NCBI RefSeq assembly: GCF_022352215.1
Contig: NZ_JAKRWF010000002.1
Span: forward strand, 248,001-312,000
Source: Flavihumibacter cheonanensis
Lineage (GTDB): Bacteria > Bacteroidota > Bacteroidia > Chitinophagales > Chitinophagaceae
Direction: 5' to 3'
Length of the DNA: 64,000 nucleotides
In this document: one piece after another, positions 9,426-18,223 of the stretch
Layout: every line of letters begins with the position of its first letter
Position numbering within the stretch: position 1 is the stretch's first letter
The notes under the pieces: model-generated
The model's input: the letters and a program-made list of their open reading frames with translations, nothing else
Told to the model about the DNA's origin: nothing
The model's database searches: none
Translations under genes and position numbers: made by a program

Positions 9426-10557
9426 GTACAGCGGTTTTGGAAAAAGCAATAATCTCGTCGCAGATAAAGCGGATGGTTGCTTCGGATAAATTACTGGCAG
9501 AAGGCAGATACAATCCGGTTTTGGTCAGTTGTTCTGTAACCCGATAATAGCCTTCAGTATCACATCCGTATTTCCGGAGAGATGGCTGATGATTCATACC
9601 AACAAATAAGAGGCGGGTGTCAATCCCTTTCTGTTTCAGGTGTTGCATCAATTCATCGCGGGATTTACCAAATGCTGATTCATCTACCAGGATGGCGTTC
9701 ATCCAAAATACATTTTCTACATCGGGCAGCGTCTGCTGAAATTGAATACCAGGAATATCCTGGAGAAAGGACTGGTACAGCTGTGCATTTTGAATGCGCA
9801 GGGATTTATAATAATCAGCTCTTTCCACCTGAGCCAGACCGATAGCTGCCTGGATATTGGTCATGCGATAATTAAACCCAATATCCTCATGCAGGTAGTT
9901 GCGGGGCCCTTCCAAGGGAAAGCAGAGGTTTTTGTAGTACAGTAGTTTTTTGTAGATGGATTCGTCATTGGTAAGCACCATTCCACCTTCTCCTGTGGTC
10001 AGGTTCTTGTTGGCAAAAAAACTAAAGGTGGTAACATCTGCCAGGTTGCCTGTTTTGCGGCCCTTATAAACCGCGCCGTGCGACTCAGCAGCATCTTCCA
10101 AAATCAGCAGTTTATACTTGCTGGCAATTCTTTGAATTGCATCCATATCACATGGCTGACCAAATATGGAAACCGGAAGAATGGCTTTGGTGCGCGGCGT
10201 AATTTTTTCTTCAATCAGTGATACATCTATGTTCCAAGTATCGGGATCCGCATCAATAAAAACAGGCATGGCACCTGTTTGGCAAACTGCAAAAGCAGTA
10301 GCGATCATCGTGAAATTTGGAATGATCACTTCATCGCCTTCGCCAATACCCATAGCAACCAGTGCCAGGTGAAGGGCTACCGTACCATTACAGACACCAA
10401 CGGCATAGGATGCTCCGCAATAAGCGGCGAATTCTTTTTCAAAAGCGGTAACGTATTTACCTGCTGAAGAAATCCAACCTGTTTCCAGGCAATCCATCAC
10501 GTATTCCTTTTCTTTTCCCGCCAGGTATGGTTCACAAACCGGAATAAAACTATTCAT
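9418..10557 (-). CDS. DegT/DnrJ/EryC1/StrS nucleotide-sugar aminotransferase
   Basis: This 379-residue PLP enzyme belongs to the DegT family, which transaminates keto nucleotide sugars. Residues include EDAAESHGA (154-161), the FSFFANKNLTTGEGG block with the Schiff-base lysine K184, and a glycine-rich VGVCNGTVALHLAL phosphate-binding region (53-66). The pattern resembles GDP-perosamine synthase-type (4-amino) enzymes, but the substrate is an inference. The start is the ATG at 10557 (MNSFIPVCEP), 1 bp from the upstream cupin stop; a longer reading from 10635 would run into the cupin gene. No nucleotide-sugar dehydratase or epimerase is in the window, so its keto-sugar substrate must be made elsewhere. 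Confidence 0.9.
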   Translation of the reverse strand: MNSFIPVCEPYLAGKEKEYVMDCLETGWISSAGKYVTAFEKEFAAYCGASYAVGVCNGTVALHLALVAMGIGEGDEVIIPNFTMIATAFAVCQTGAMPVFIDADPDTWNIDVSLIEEKITPRTKAILPVSIFGQPCDMDAIQRIASKYKLLILEDAAESHGAVYKGRKTGNLADVTTFSFFANKNLTTGEGGMVLTNDESIYKKLLYYKNLCFPLEGPRNYLHEDIGFNYRMTNIQAAIGLAQVERADYYKSLRIQNAQLYQSFLQDIPGIQFQQTLPDVENVFWMNAILVDESAFGKSRDELMQHLKQKGIDTRLLFVGMNHQPSLRKYGCDTEGYYRVTEQLTKTGLYLPSASNLSEATIRFICDEIIAFSKTAVHV

Positions 10558-10558
10558 A

Positions 10559-10999
10559 TTAAAAAACAGGTTGAGGTAAGACAAGTTTGATTTTTCCTTT
10601 AGGTTCAAAGCGCGTTTTATCGTTGTCGCCTGCATAGGGACCCTGCTTCACTTCAAACATTTCGAGGTCTTCCAACACTTCGAAACCATGTCCGCCCTCT
10701 GATAAGAGAATTACATCACCTGCTTCCAGGATTCTGCTTTCCAGGTAAACCTGGTCGTTATCATAGAAATCCACCCGGAGTTTACCTCGTTTCAGGAGGA
10801 GCACTTCTTTAGTGAAGTGAACATCCCGTTTAACCGCATTGTGTACATGCGGCTGAATGATTTTACCTGCAGGATGCTTCATATAAGCAAGCTGTTGGGA
10901 AAAATCATCCGGAGTAAAAAAATGGATCCCGGGTTTTTCAAAATCGCGATGGATAATGATGGCCAGTGTAACGCCTTCGTGTGAAATGGTTTCAATCAT
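10559..10999 (-). CDS. Small cupin-fold protein of the polysaccharide locus
   Basis: This 146-residue protein has a cupin-like core: QPHVHNAVKRDVHFTKEVLLLKRG (His pair near 49-51, then a Glu), followed by a second conserved beta segment AGDVILLSEGGHGFEV (about 92-107). Such proteins occur in nucleotide-sugar and surface-glycan loci, where cupin relatives act as isomerases or metal-binding accessory proteins, but I cannot assign a reaction. It precedes the aminotransferase by 1 bp and follows the flippase by 17 bp, so a link to amino-sugar formation or modification is plausible. Confidence 0.7.
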   Translation of the reverse strand: MIETISHEGVTLAIIIHRDFEKPGIHFFTPDDFSQQLAYMKHPAGKIIQPHVHNAVKRDVHFTKEVLLLKRGKLRVDFYDNDQVYLESRILEAGDVILLSEGGHGFEVLEDLEMFEVKQGPYAGDNDKTRFEPKGKIKLVLPQPVF

Positions 11000-11016
11000 A
11001 AGATTTGATTTAATTG

Positions 11017-12558
11017 TTATGAGAAATAAAGTTTACGTTGAATCTGGTTCAGTTCAGGTGTGCCAACGAGTTTGAGCATGCAGATATACAGTAGCAGATA
11101 CAGCAGCATAGATGCTGCAACTAAAACTATAGACAGTGAATTAATAGATACAGTCAGCTGTTTTAACAATGTTTGAAGCAGGAGCATCGGTAGTAAAGCT
11201 GCAAGCGGGATAAGAACAAAAGATCGGATGAGTTCTTTCAAATCAAATCCCTTTAAAATAAAGTAGAGTGAAATAAAAGATGCTGTGATACTGAGTGCCG
11301 CGGTAATGCTGGTAGCAAGTGCCAAACCATTGTATTGCATTTTTTTGGCCAGGCCAACCGCAAGAGCGAGATATATCAGTGCAGTAGCTACTTCAATAGC
11401 AGAACCCAGCATGGTTTTGCCTGATAGATAATAAATTTTCGCAACCAGGTTCCCCAGGCTATTGGCTAAAAAAGCACCTGTTAAAAAGGCGAAAGTACTG
11501 GTCACGGCTACTGTTGCTTCAGGAGTAAAAGCTCCCCGCTCAAAGAGCAGGCGGAAAACCGGTTGGCCCCAGAAAATAAAGACCACGGCAATCGGTACAC
11601 AGATCAGCAGGATGATGCGAATACCATTTAAAAACTGCTGCTTCAGGGATTCCATATCCCTTTCAATCCAGGAATTGGACAGTTGCGGATAAAGCGTAGT
11701 AGCTATTCCACTGGAAGTAACAGTAGCCAGTATGGTCATGATCTGGTTGGCATAACCCAGGTAAGACAAGCTTCCTTCTTCCAGGTAGGAAGCGATACCT
11801 CTTTCAAATACAGTGGTGAGCCGGTAAAAAATGCCGGCAGCCAGCAAGGGCAAACTTAAGGCAAGCCATCTTTTTATGTATGGATTATTAAACTTTCCGG
11901 TGAACCGAACCTGGTTCTGGCGGATGAGATACATCATATTAAACAGGAAGGCAATGGCATTTCCTAACAGTGTTCCATAAGCGAGACTTTGGATACCGAT
12001 TGATTTACTTAGCAGGGATACCACTACCAATATGATCAGGGTTGAAAGCAGAGGTGTGAAAGCCGGTAATAAAAACTGGCTCCGGGTTTGAAGCACCGAT
12101 GCAGTAATATGCGACAATACCTGGAACACGATTGTTGGTAACAGGATTCGCTGTAGTTGTCCGGCAAACTGGATCTGTTCAAATGAAAACCCGGGTGCAG
12201 TAAGCTGAATCAGTTCATTTGAAAAAACAGTACCGGCAACAACAATCAAAGCGGTTATACCAAAAACAAGTCCGATTGAGTTGCCCAGGAAAGCGCGTGC
12301 ATCCAGGTTGCCCTTTTTGCTGGTAACATCTACAAAAACCGGCAGATATATTACACCCAGTGAGCCAACCAGTAAAGCTGCCACATAGGTTGGCAGCGCC
12401 AGTGCAGCAAAGTAGGCATCCCTGGCAGGTGTTGCACCAAAATAATAAGCCACCAGTAGTTGTGTCAAAAAATTCAACACAATACCGCCTAGTGAAAGAG
12501 CGGTTATCTGAAGAGTCGGTTTGAGCAATCCTTTTTTTTCGACTTTCATTCCAGTCAA
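11017..12558 (-). CDS. MurJ/MVF-family lipid-linked oligosaccharide flippase
   Basis: This 513-residue integral membrane protein has about fourteen hydrophobic segments and the N-terminal pattern of the MVF/MurJ branch of the MOP superfamily (LLVAYYFGATPARDAYFAAL, about 32-51). MurJ itself flips lipid II for peptidoglycan; here the gene lies between the Wzz-like and cupin genes of a polysaccharide operon that has no other Wzx candidate, so it probably flips the undecaprenyl-linked repeat unit. This reassignment is inferred from context. It starts 1 bp after the upstream Wzz-like gene. Confidence 0.82.
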   Translation of the reverse strand: MTGMKVEKKGLLKPTLQITALSLGGIVLNFLTQLLVAYYFGATPARDAYFAALALPTYVAALLVGSLGVIYLPVFVDVTSKKGNLDARAFLGNSIGLVFGITALIVVAGTVFSNELIQLTAPGFSFEQIQFAGQLQRILLPTIVFQVLSHITASVLQTRSQFLLPAFTPLLSTLIILVVVSLLSKSIGIQSLAYGTLLGNAIAFLFNMMYLIRQNQVRFTGKFNNPYIKRWLALSLPLLAAGIFYRLTTVFERGIASYLEEGSLSYLGYANQIMTILATVTSSGIATTLYPQLSNSWIERDMESLKQQFLNGIRIILLICVPIAVVFIFWGQPVFRLLFERGAFTPEATVAVTSTFAFLTGAFLANSLGNLVAKIYYLSGKTMLGSAIEVATALIYLALAVGLAKKMQYNGLALATSITAALSITASFISLYFILKGFDLKELIRSFVLIPLAALLPMLLLQTLLKQLTVSINSLSIVLVAASMLLYLLLYICMLKLVGTPELNQIQRKLYFS

Positions 12559-12559
12559 C

Positions 12560-13636
12560 TTAGCCCTGCTTGAAAAGGAATTTAATAAAGAGCCAACCTA
12601 CTCCAAGAAAACCACCGGCGGCAATACCAATTATGATCAGGAGCAACAGGCTTTTTCGTTTATCCTCCAATAATTCGCTTGGTTTATCCAAGATCTGAAT
12701 GGCAGGGGTCTGCTGAGACAGAAGCATTTTACTGGCTTCCAGATTTTTCATCACTTCCACGTACACTGTACTGATTACAGTTTTATCCCGCATTGCTATT
12801 TCAGTAGGAATACCAGCTACTTTCATACCCGGATTGGCATCCAGCAATTGTGTGGACGCAGCATTGTAAGATTTCGAGTTCAGTAATACCAGCAAGGAAT
12901 CAGCACGTTTTTGAAGGCGATCGATATTGGCAAGTGCGTTACCGGTTCGGATTGATAAAAACATCTTACTTGCTTCTATTACAAGACGATCTGCCAGCAG
13001 TCGGGCAAAGACTGGATTACTTGCATTCACCTGTACTTTAATAATAGAACCTTTTTTATTGGCGCGATCCACGGAAAGAGATTTTTTGAGCAGGTATTCC
13101 CTGATTTCATTGATCACGCTGTCCTGCTTCTGATTTAAGGAGTCTGGATGCTTTAGGTTGGAATAACTGATCATCTGAATTTCTTCAGTAGACCATTTCT
13201 TTTTCCAGTTGCGGAATTCCAGGAACAGATCTGCCAGGGTTTCGGATTCAGGACCTTTTGAAGGATCTACTTTTGAAACCAATACTTTCTGAAGGATCGC
13301 TTTGGACTGGAGGATATCCAGGATATTATCTCCGGCAAAAACACTCCCACCTCCAATCAGTCCGCCAATATCAAGTCCGATTTGTGAAGCAAGTCCGGAT
13401 AATCCACCACCACTTGATTTTTCTTCCAATATAAAAGTGGTTATCGCTTCGTATTTAGGCTTTTGATAAAAGTAATAGGCGATGGAAAGTGCAATACAGG
13501 ATACAAAGACCAGTAATGCTTTTTTCCAGTTAGCCAATACATAATTGCGGAACTCCCGGGTCACTCTTGCTATCTCGTGCAGAGAATAGTATTCTTCCAT
13601 CTTAGATTTTACAGGTTGTTTATCAAAATAAGGCAC
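12560..13636 (-). CDS. Wzz-like polysaccharide chain-length determinant
   Basis: This 358-residue protein has the two-span topology of polysaccharide co-polymerases: a cytoplasmic N-terminus, a first membrane helix at about 38-56 (ALLVFVSCIALSIAYYF), a long periplasmic region rich in helix, and a second helix at about 330-352 (LLLLIIIGIAAGGFLGVGWLF). The Wzz signature appears in the beta-rich EAITTFILEEK part and in the VNASNPVFARLLADRLV segment. There is no C-terminal tyrosine kinase domain and no separate kinase gene nearby, so length control here is not visibly coupled to BY-kinase phosphorylation. A 77-bp gap separates it from the SLBB gene upstream. Confidence 0.85.
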   Translation of the reverse strand: MPYFDKQPVKSKMEEYYSLHEIARVTREFRNYVLANWKKALLVFVSCIALSIAYYFYQKPKYEAITTFILEEKSSGGGLSGLASQIGLDIGGLIGGGSVFAGDNILDILQSKAILQKVLVSKVDPSKGPESETLADLFLEFRNWKKKWSTEEIQMISYSNLKHPDSLNQKQDSVINEIREYLLKKSLSVDRANKKGSIIKVQVNASNPVFARLLADRLVIEASKMFLSIRTGNALANIDRLQKRADSLLVLLNSKSYNAASTQLLDANPGMKVAGIPTEIAMRDKTVISTVYVEVMKNLEASKMLLSQQTPAIQILDKPSELLEDKRKSLLLLIIIGIAAGGFLGVGWLFIKFLFKQG

Positions 13637-13713
13637 GGCTTCGCCACCTCAGTCCCATTTTAGTTTTTCGGGACTGAATAAAACAGCCGCCTATGTTGGA
13701 TGCCTTTCCCTTA

Positions 13714-16146
13714 TCAGCGTGTGATAAGACTGGCGGCGGTAATCAGGGCCGTAATGGCCGAAATAAAAATGCCGGCTTTGCCCACATCAAACCCTTCTCT
13801 TTTAGGTCGTTGTGGAACGAATATGCTGGCACCTGGCATCACTTTTGGATAGCGTCTGAAAATTCCAAGGGGACGCTGGATTTTGGCAGCACTTCCGTTG
13901 GCATAAATTAAAAATGCTCTTCTTCGGCTACCCTGGGGGGTTACCCCGCCTGCATCATTGATATAGTTGCGCATTGACTTCCCCTTTTCATACATGATAT
14001 CCAGGGGTTTGAACACTTCACCATTGATGCTGACAGTATTATTGATTCTGGGAATCACCAGTTCATCTTCATCTTCCAGTGTGATGTCATCTGCTGAGCC
14101 TGGATGTTTGAGAATATAGTCGAGGTCTATGGCTACGTCCCGCGTATCTTTCAGCAGGCTGATGCTGTCTTTATAAGAAATAGTAGTATCCCGTTGTACG
14201 CTGGTAATAAGACGTTTTACCTCTGTTGAATCGAGCAGTTCTTTTTTCTTCCGGATCAGTTTGGCACCTCGTATATCGGCCGTGTAAAGAAGTCCGCCGG
14301 ATCGCCTGATAATTGAACTCAATCTTTCTTCCCGGCTTTGCAGTGTATAAACAGAAGGCATTAAAACTTCACCGGTGATCTTGATCGAGATTTGTTTTTT
14401 GTAATAAGGGCTTTCTTTAATGCTGACAATATCAAAAGGCTTAAGTATGATGTTTGTTGCGTTCCCATTTAATTGAGCGGAATCATTAATGGTGATCAGG
14501 TCTACAATTTCACTTTCAGGTTTATTGACTTCAATATTTCTTTTACGGCGGGAGATTTCAATGCCCATACCTGTAGCATTATCAGCATATCCTCCGGCTT
14601 TCATAATAAGTGCTTTGAGCGAAAGACTGTCTTCAAACCGAAAAACACCTGGTTTGCGAACGGCACCATTAATAGAAACAGTAATACTATCGCGCAGGTC
14701 AAAAATGGATGCGATATGTATGCTGTCATCTTTCAATAGAGTAATGCCGGGATCTGACCCTTCCAGTACTTTTTTAATCTCAGCATTGATGTATTCTTTC
14801 GTCAGGTTGGGGCGAGTACGAACAAGAATAGCTGAGCCATCGAAAACATCCTCCTTTACTCCTTGTGCCTTACGGATAAGACTGCCAAGGCTCATGTTAG
14901 GTTCGAGGGCATAGGAACCTGGTTTGAAAATGGCACCGGTAATCATCACGCGGTTGGTAAACCGGTTGATAACTGAATCAATGACGTATTCATCACCGTT
15001 TTTTGGAATGAAAAAGGCAAGAGAATCACCTGAAACATCTACAATACTGCGATTGAAATCCAGGATACGGGTACCTGTGATTCGACCTCTGAATGCTTTA
15101 CTGGTGAAGCCACCTGCATAATTGATGGCATCTTCCAGTTTATCGGAAGGCAGCAGTTCAAAAATACCGGGGCGGTTCAACTGACCCTTCATAGTTATGA
15201 GGTTGCTGGTGAATGGAATACGAATCACATCATTGTCCTGAAGTCTGATATTAGAACCCAAATCACCGCGTACCAGGAAATCGTAGAGATCTGCTACCTC
15301 AATTACTTTGTTATTTCGGATCAGTTCAATCCTACGGAAAGAACCATTTTGTTTAGGCCCACCACTTACATAGAGTGCATTAAATAATGTTGCAAGTGAG
15401 GGCAGTGTATAGGTGCCGGGACGTTCAATTGCACCAATAAGAATAACCCGAATGCTTCGGATATTACCAAGGGAAAGTTGCAGTTTAGTCTGACCGTTGG
15501 AAAGTGAGGGATAGAATTTCAGCAGCCTGGAACGAATCAATGAAGTTGCTGCTTCAATGCTGAGGCCGTTTACTGCAATAACGCCGGCGTATTTTACAGT
15601 AACAGTTCCTTCCGGACTAACACGCAGTGTTTGCTGGCTAACATTGAGACCATAGATATTAAGCAGTAGTTCATCATCCGGCCCAATAATATAACCCGGA
15701 GGTGTTGCCATGCGTAAATCAGGTTCAAAGCTTAGGTTGGTATTTGAGAAAAGTTCGGATCCGAACAGCGTGAGTTCTTCCACTTCTTTGAAAAGTGGTT
15801 GAAAGACTTTTGTTGGTTTATTAACTTTTCTTGCGGATGCAGGTCCTCTATCAGCTGAAACACTATCAGTAACTGATGAAGTACTGGTATAGGAAAGGCC
15901 AAGCGCTTCTACTCTTTGTTTAAGAAGTAGTACTTCGGATCCGGGCATTCCTCTGCGGGAAAGTTCTGATTCTACATCTGAAATACTGAGACCATTTGAT
16001 TTAGCCTGAGCAACCAGCCTTTCCAACTGCGTGTCAGAAATTTGACTGGCTTTTACTGAACTAAGATCAGCCGGCAGTTGTTGAGCATGCGAAGAAGTTG
16101 CTACCAGGATAGCAAGTAGCGCAAATAGAATAAGTTTAAGTCTCAT
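13714..16146 (-). CDS. Wza-like SLBB polysaccharide export protein
   Basis: This protein of about 810 residues is a polysaccharide export protein. The start is the ATG at 16146, giving a signal peptide MRLKLILFALLAILVATSSHAQ; an ATG 33 bp upstream would add a charged extension before it. A polysaccharide-export domain (about 150-230, with GPDDELLLNIYG) is followed by six SLBB-type repeats, each with a pattern like GxxxxPGxYxL then a GG turn (for example GAIERPGTYTL, GQLNRPGIFEL, GAVRKPGVFRF). A hydrophobic C-terminal segment (AGIFISAITALITAASLI) may anchor it. It is more than twice the length of E. coli Wza, as is common in Bacteroidota. It is the first gene of the operon. Confidence 0.9.
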   Translation of the reverse strand: MRLKLILFALLAILVATSSHAQQLPADLSSVKASQISDTQLERLVAQAKSNGLSISDVESELSRRGMPGSEVLLLKQRVEALGLSYTSTSSVTDSVSADRGPASARKVNKPTKVFQPLFKEVEELTLFGSELFSNTNLSFEPDLRMATPPGYIIGPDDELLLNIYGLNVSQQTLRVSPEGTVTVKYAGVIAVNGLSIEAATSLIRSRLLKFYPSLSNGQTKLQLSLGNIRSIRVILIGAIERPGTYTLPSLATLFNALYVSGGPKQNGSFRRIELIRNNKVIEVADLYDFLVRGDLGSNIRLQDNDVIRIPFTSNLITMKGQLNRPGIFELLPSDKLEDAINYAGGFTSKAFRGRITGTRILDFNRSIVDVSGDSLAFFIPKNGDEYVIDSVINRFTNRVMITGAIFKPGSYALEPNMSLGSLIRKAQGVKEDVFDGSAILVRTRPNLTKEYINAEIKKVLEGSDPGITLLKDDSIHIASIFDLRDSITVSINGAVRKPGVFRFEDSLSLKALIMKAGGYADNATGMGIEISRRKRNIEVNKPESEIVDLITINDSAQLNGNATNIILKPFDIVSIKESPYYKKQISIKITGEVLMPSVYTLQSREERLSSIIRRSGGLLYTADIRGAKLIRKKKELLDSTEVKRLITSVQRDTTISYKDSISLLKDTRDVAIDLDYILKHPGSADDITLEDEDELVIPRINNTVSINGEVFKPLDIMYEKGKSMRNYINDAGGVTPQGSRRRAFLIYANGSAAKIQRPLGIFRRYPKVMPGASIFVPQRPKREGFDVGKAGIFISAITALITAASLITR

Positions 16147-16202
16147 CTTTGTTAAATCCGATATTGGTATTTTAAACAATCAACACAAAACGATACATGC
16201 TC

Positions 16203-16234
16203 GACTGTGCAGTTTAAAAAAAGCACAGCGAGTC
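16203..16234. repeat. Inverted repeat in the operon leader
   Basis: CTGTGC (16205-16210) pairs with GCACAG (16223-16228) around an A-rich 12-nt loop, with an outer GAC/GTC pairing after a 3-nt bulge. It lies about 60 bp upstream of the first polysaccharide gene and could form a hairpin in the leader RNA. Confidence 0.4.
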
Positions 16235-16383
16235 AATTACGACTAACAAGAACAGGTCAATACTTAAATGGAAATCCCCACTTTAAAACTTGTCTTGACA
16301 ATAATGGCGCGGTTACCGTTGCATTATTTCATTAAATTTTACTCGTACAATTTTTCATAGTTTAACAAAGGTTATAAATCATC

Positions 16384-16416
16384 AATTCGCGTGATGGGGT
16401 GATGAAATTGCGAATT
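16384..16416. repeat. AATTCGC/GCGAATT inverted repeat
   Basis: A perfect 7-bp inverted repeat (16384-16390 and 16410-16416) separated by 19 bp lies about 240 bp upstream of the polysaccharide operon. The spacing would suit either a loose RNA hairpin or a dimeric regulator site; nothing in the sequence decides between them. Confidence 0.35.
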
Positions 16417-16452
16417 AACTGTGCAAAGAAAGTGAATATATAAATACATGCT

Positions 16453-16475
16453 ACCCGTGAAAACACCGGGTTTTT
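16453..16475 (+). terminator. Hairpin with T run pointing away from the operon
   Basis: ACCCGTG pairs with CAC-GGGT (one bulged C) around an AAAA loop and is followed by five T on the plus strand, the form of an intrinsic terminator. No plus-strand gene lies to its left, because the neighbour is the minus-strand export gene. It could stop antisense transcription or be a chance structure. Confidence 0.35.
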
Positions 16476-16539
16476 AAAAAATTAATGGTAGAAATAAAAT
16501 ATAAGTGTGGTAATTATATCAGAATGGATAATTAGCAGT

Positions 16540-16582
16540 AAAAAAAAATTCTCCATCAATGTAAAGAATAACATTGATGGAG
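16540..16582 (-). terminator. Intrinsic terminator of the lipoprotein pair
   Basis: A perfect 12-bp inverted repeat (CTCCATCAATGT / ACATTGATGGAG, 16551-16562 and 16571-16582) with an 8-nt loop is followed on the minus strand by AA and nine T. It lies 24 bp after the stop of the minus-strand lipoprotein gene and is a textbook rho-independent terminator. It should insulate the polysaccharide operon from the lipoprotein genes. Confidence 0.88.
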
Positions 16583-16606
16583 ATGTAGCAGGTATATAAC
16601 TTGCGA

Positions 16607-17335
16607 CTACTTCCGGTACTCCAGCTTAAAACAGTTAAAACATTGGGCATCGATTACTGGTTGAAAATCGAAAACATAACTATTCGCAAAAGGCTCATCC
16701 GTATTCCATCGTCTTACTTTCAAAGACTGTCCTTCATAGGTTGCTGATACCCGGTATCTTCCAATGGGAAGATCTTTTACTGTATCACCGTCAGGAGATT
16801 TGGTTGTTATGGTGGGACCTGTAGAGCCATCAATCAAATTACCAACCGGTTCAAATCTCCAAACAATTTCGCGTTCATCTTCTACAAACTCTCCAGGGAA
16901 ATTATCAAAAGTTACCAGTCCGCCAAATGTACCCGACAGTGGTTCTGGCATTGTACCAGTCAGCACCCAGGTAAAATTTCGAATACCGCCTTCTCTTCCA
17001 AAACCCTGCTCTTTATCCGGCTTCAGGTAAATGGTATATTCGAGATTGTTGTACCGAACCTTATGTTGTGCAAATGCAAACCAGGAACCGATCGGAACTT
17101 CTACTGAATAGAGTCCCTGTGCATTTGTTTTGGTATTGATATTGGAATTAAACAGAATACTGTTATCTACAATGATCGTCACATTGTTCAGCGGAGTTCC
17201 ATCACTCTTTCTAACAACTCCGGTAAGTTTGCCATTGCTTGAACCAGGCTCTGTTGTCTCTTTTTCAGTACAGGATATATTTCCTGTGATCAATAAAGAT
17301 CCAAGTAATAATTGGGCAGCGAATTTATTGTACAT
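16607..17335 (-). CDS. Lipoprotein with carboxypeptidase-regulatory-like domain
   Basis: This 242-residue protein has a lipoprotein signal ending at the Cys of LLITGNISC (about residue 22). Residues of about 36-110 (GKLTGVVRKSDGTPLNNVTIIVDN...TNAQGLYSVEVPIGSW) match the carboxypeptidase-regulatory/Ig-like fold common in Bacteroidota surface proteins. The remainder has no recognised family. The gene is 9 bp downstream of another lipoprotein gene and ends at a strong terminator, so the two form a bicistronic unit. The pair runs divergently from the AraC-type regulator, which might control it. Confidence 0.72.
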   Translation of the reverse strand: MYNKFAAQLLLGSLLITGNISCTEKETTEPGSSNGKLTGVVRKSDGTPLNNVTIIVDNSILFNSNINTKTNAQGLYSVEVPIGSWFAFAQHKVRYNNLEYTIYLKPDKEQGFGREGGIRNFTWVLTGTMPEPLSGTFGGLVTFDNFPGEFVEDEREIVWRFEPVGNLIDGSTGPTITTKSPDGDTVKDLPIGRYRVSATYEGQSLKVRRWNTDEPFANSYVFDFQPVIDAQCFNCFKLEYRK

Positions 17336-17344
17336 ACTATTTGA

Positions 17345-18073
17345 TTATCGGTTAGGTAATTCATTCAGATACTGAATATCTGTTTCTCGCAGGCCTCTGC
17401 CATCGGTCAGTTGCCAGATGGCCGTTTGGATTTTTTCCTGGTTCTCAAACCAGACAGGATCACCATCCTCAAATTCGCGGTAATTGATTTTTTTACCCCT
17501 GAGTCGTTTGATCAGATCCTGCAGAAGTTTAGAAGAAGTAACCGGACCAAACTTATACCTGGCTGTTGCATCGGATGTTCGTTTGGCACTATTCAGACAA
17601 AACAATAGCAGGCTGACCTGGCACTCATCGCCTCCTGGTCCGGGTTGTATGGGAGGAATAGTAACAACCATTCGTTCCACCAATAATCCATGCTGGAAAC
17701 CTTCTGCAGTGGAAGTAATAACCAAACCGGGAGGAAATTCAACCGTGAGGGGGCCAGAAACGGATGAATCTCTTTTCAGTTTCATCTTGACCATCACATT
17801 AAAGCCCTGACCATCAAATACACAATCGCGGGAGGAGGAGCCATCTTCCTGCCCTTCAATTTCACCAATAAGCCGGACACCTGCAGGTAAGTTGAACTGG
17901 GTTCCTTCAGGTTCTCCAGGCATTTCTCCCATTCCGGGTATTTTACCGGGAATCTCCTGGTCATCATCTTGTCCCACTTGTTCTGCATCCTCTTTTTTAC
18001 ATCCGGCAGGTGCAAAGAGGTAAGTGCAAAGAGCCAGGTAAAGGATCCAGTTACTTAAACGTATTGATTTCAT
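17345..18073 (-). CDS. Hypothetical lipoprotein
   Basis: This 242-residue protein begins with a signal peptide and lipobox (LFAPAGC, Cys at about 25), then a low-complexity acidic and Gly/Pro/Met-rich linker (QDDDQEIPGKIPGMGEMPGEPEG). The remaining part is probably exposed outside the inner membrane and shows no family I recognise. It is the first gene of the lipoprotein pair and is read divergently from the AraC-family regulator, 150 bp away. I assign no function. Confidence 0.7.
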   Translation of the reverse strand: MKSIRLSNWILYLALCTYLFAPAGCKKEDAEQVGQDDDQEIPGKIPGMGEMPGEPEGTQFNLPAGVRLIGEIEGQEDGSSSRDCVFDGQGFNVMVKMKLKRDSSVSGPLTVEFPPGLVITSTAEGFQHGLLVERMVVTIPPIQPGPGGDECQVSLLLFCLNSAKRTSDATARYKFGPVTSSKLLQDLIKRLRGKKINYREFEDGDPVWFENQEKIQTAIWQLTDGRGLRETDIQYLNELPNR

Positions 18074-18180
18074 ATAAGCGCAACTTGAATAAAATAGCTA
18101 TTCAAAGTTGAGCCGAATACAAAAGAAGAGATATTATTATCGATCAGCTGCGATTAGTTCCGACCAATGAGAAATCAAGA

Positions 18181-18188
18181 TAAATTTG
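18181..18188 (+). promoter_or_regulatory. Possible -7 element of the AraC gene
   Basis: TAAATTTG is an exact match to the Bacteroidota -7 consensus TAnnTTTG. The matching -33 position shows only TTC (18158-18160) rather than TTG. If used, transcription would begin near 18195, supporting translation from the ATG at 18224 instead of the earlier ATG at 18167. Confidence 0.35.
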
Positions 18189-18223
18189 ATATTCAAAGAT
18201 TCGATTTAGCTTCAACCTACTGC

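Larger units (their letters stand above)
16147..16539 (-). other. Gene-free leader of the polysaccharide operon
   Basis: About 390 bp upstream of the SLBB export gene contain no plausible gene. The stretch is AT-rich and holds inverted repeats at 16203-16234, 16384-16416 and 16453-16471. I looked for a minus-strand Bacteroidota promoter (TTG and TAnnTTTG about 20 bp apart) and found no convincing match. The distance to the start leaves room for a long structured 5-prime untranslated leader, but no known riboswitch is recognised. Confidence 0.5.

Noticed and set aside
14489-14914. 141-residue plus-strand frame within the SLBB export gene
   Set aside because: It is the mirror of a coding region with clear SLBB repeats on the minus strand and shows no domain or start signal.
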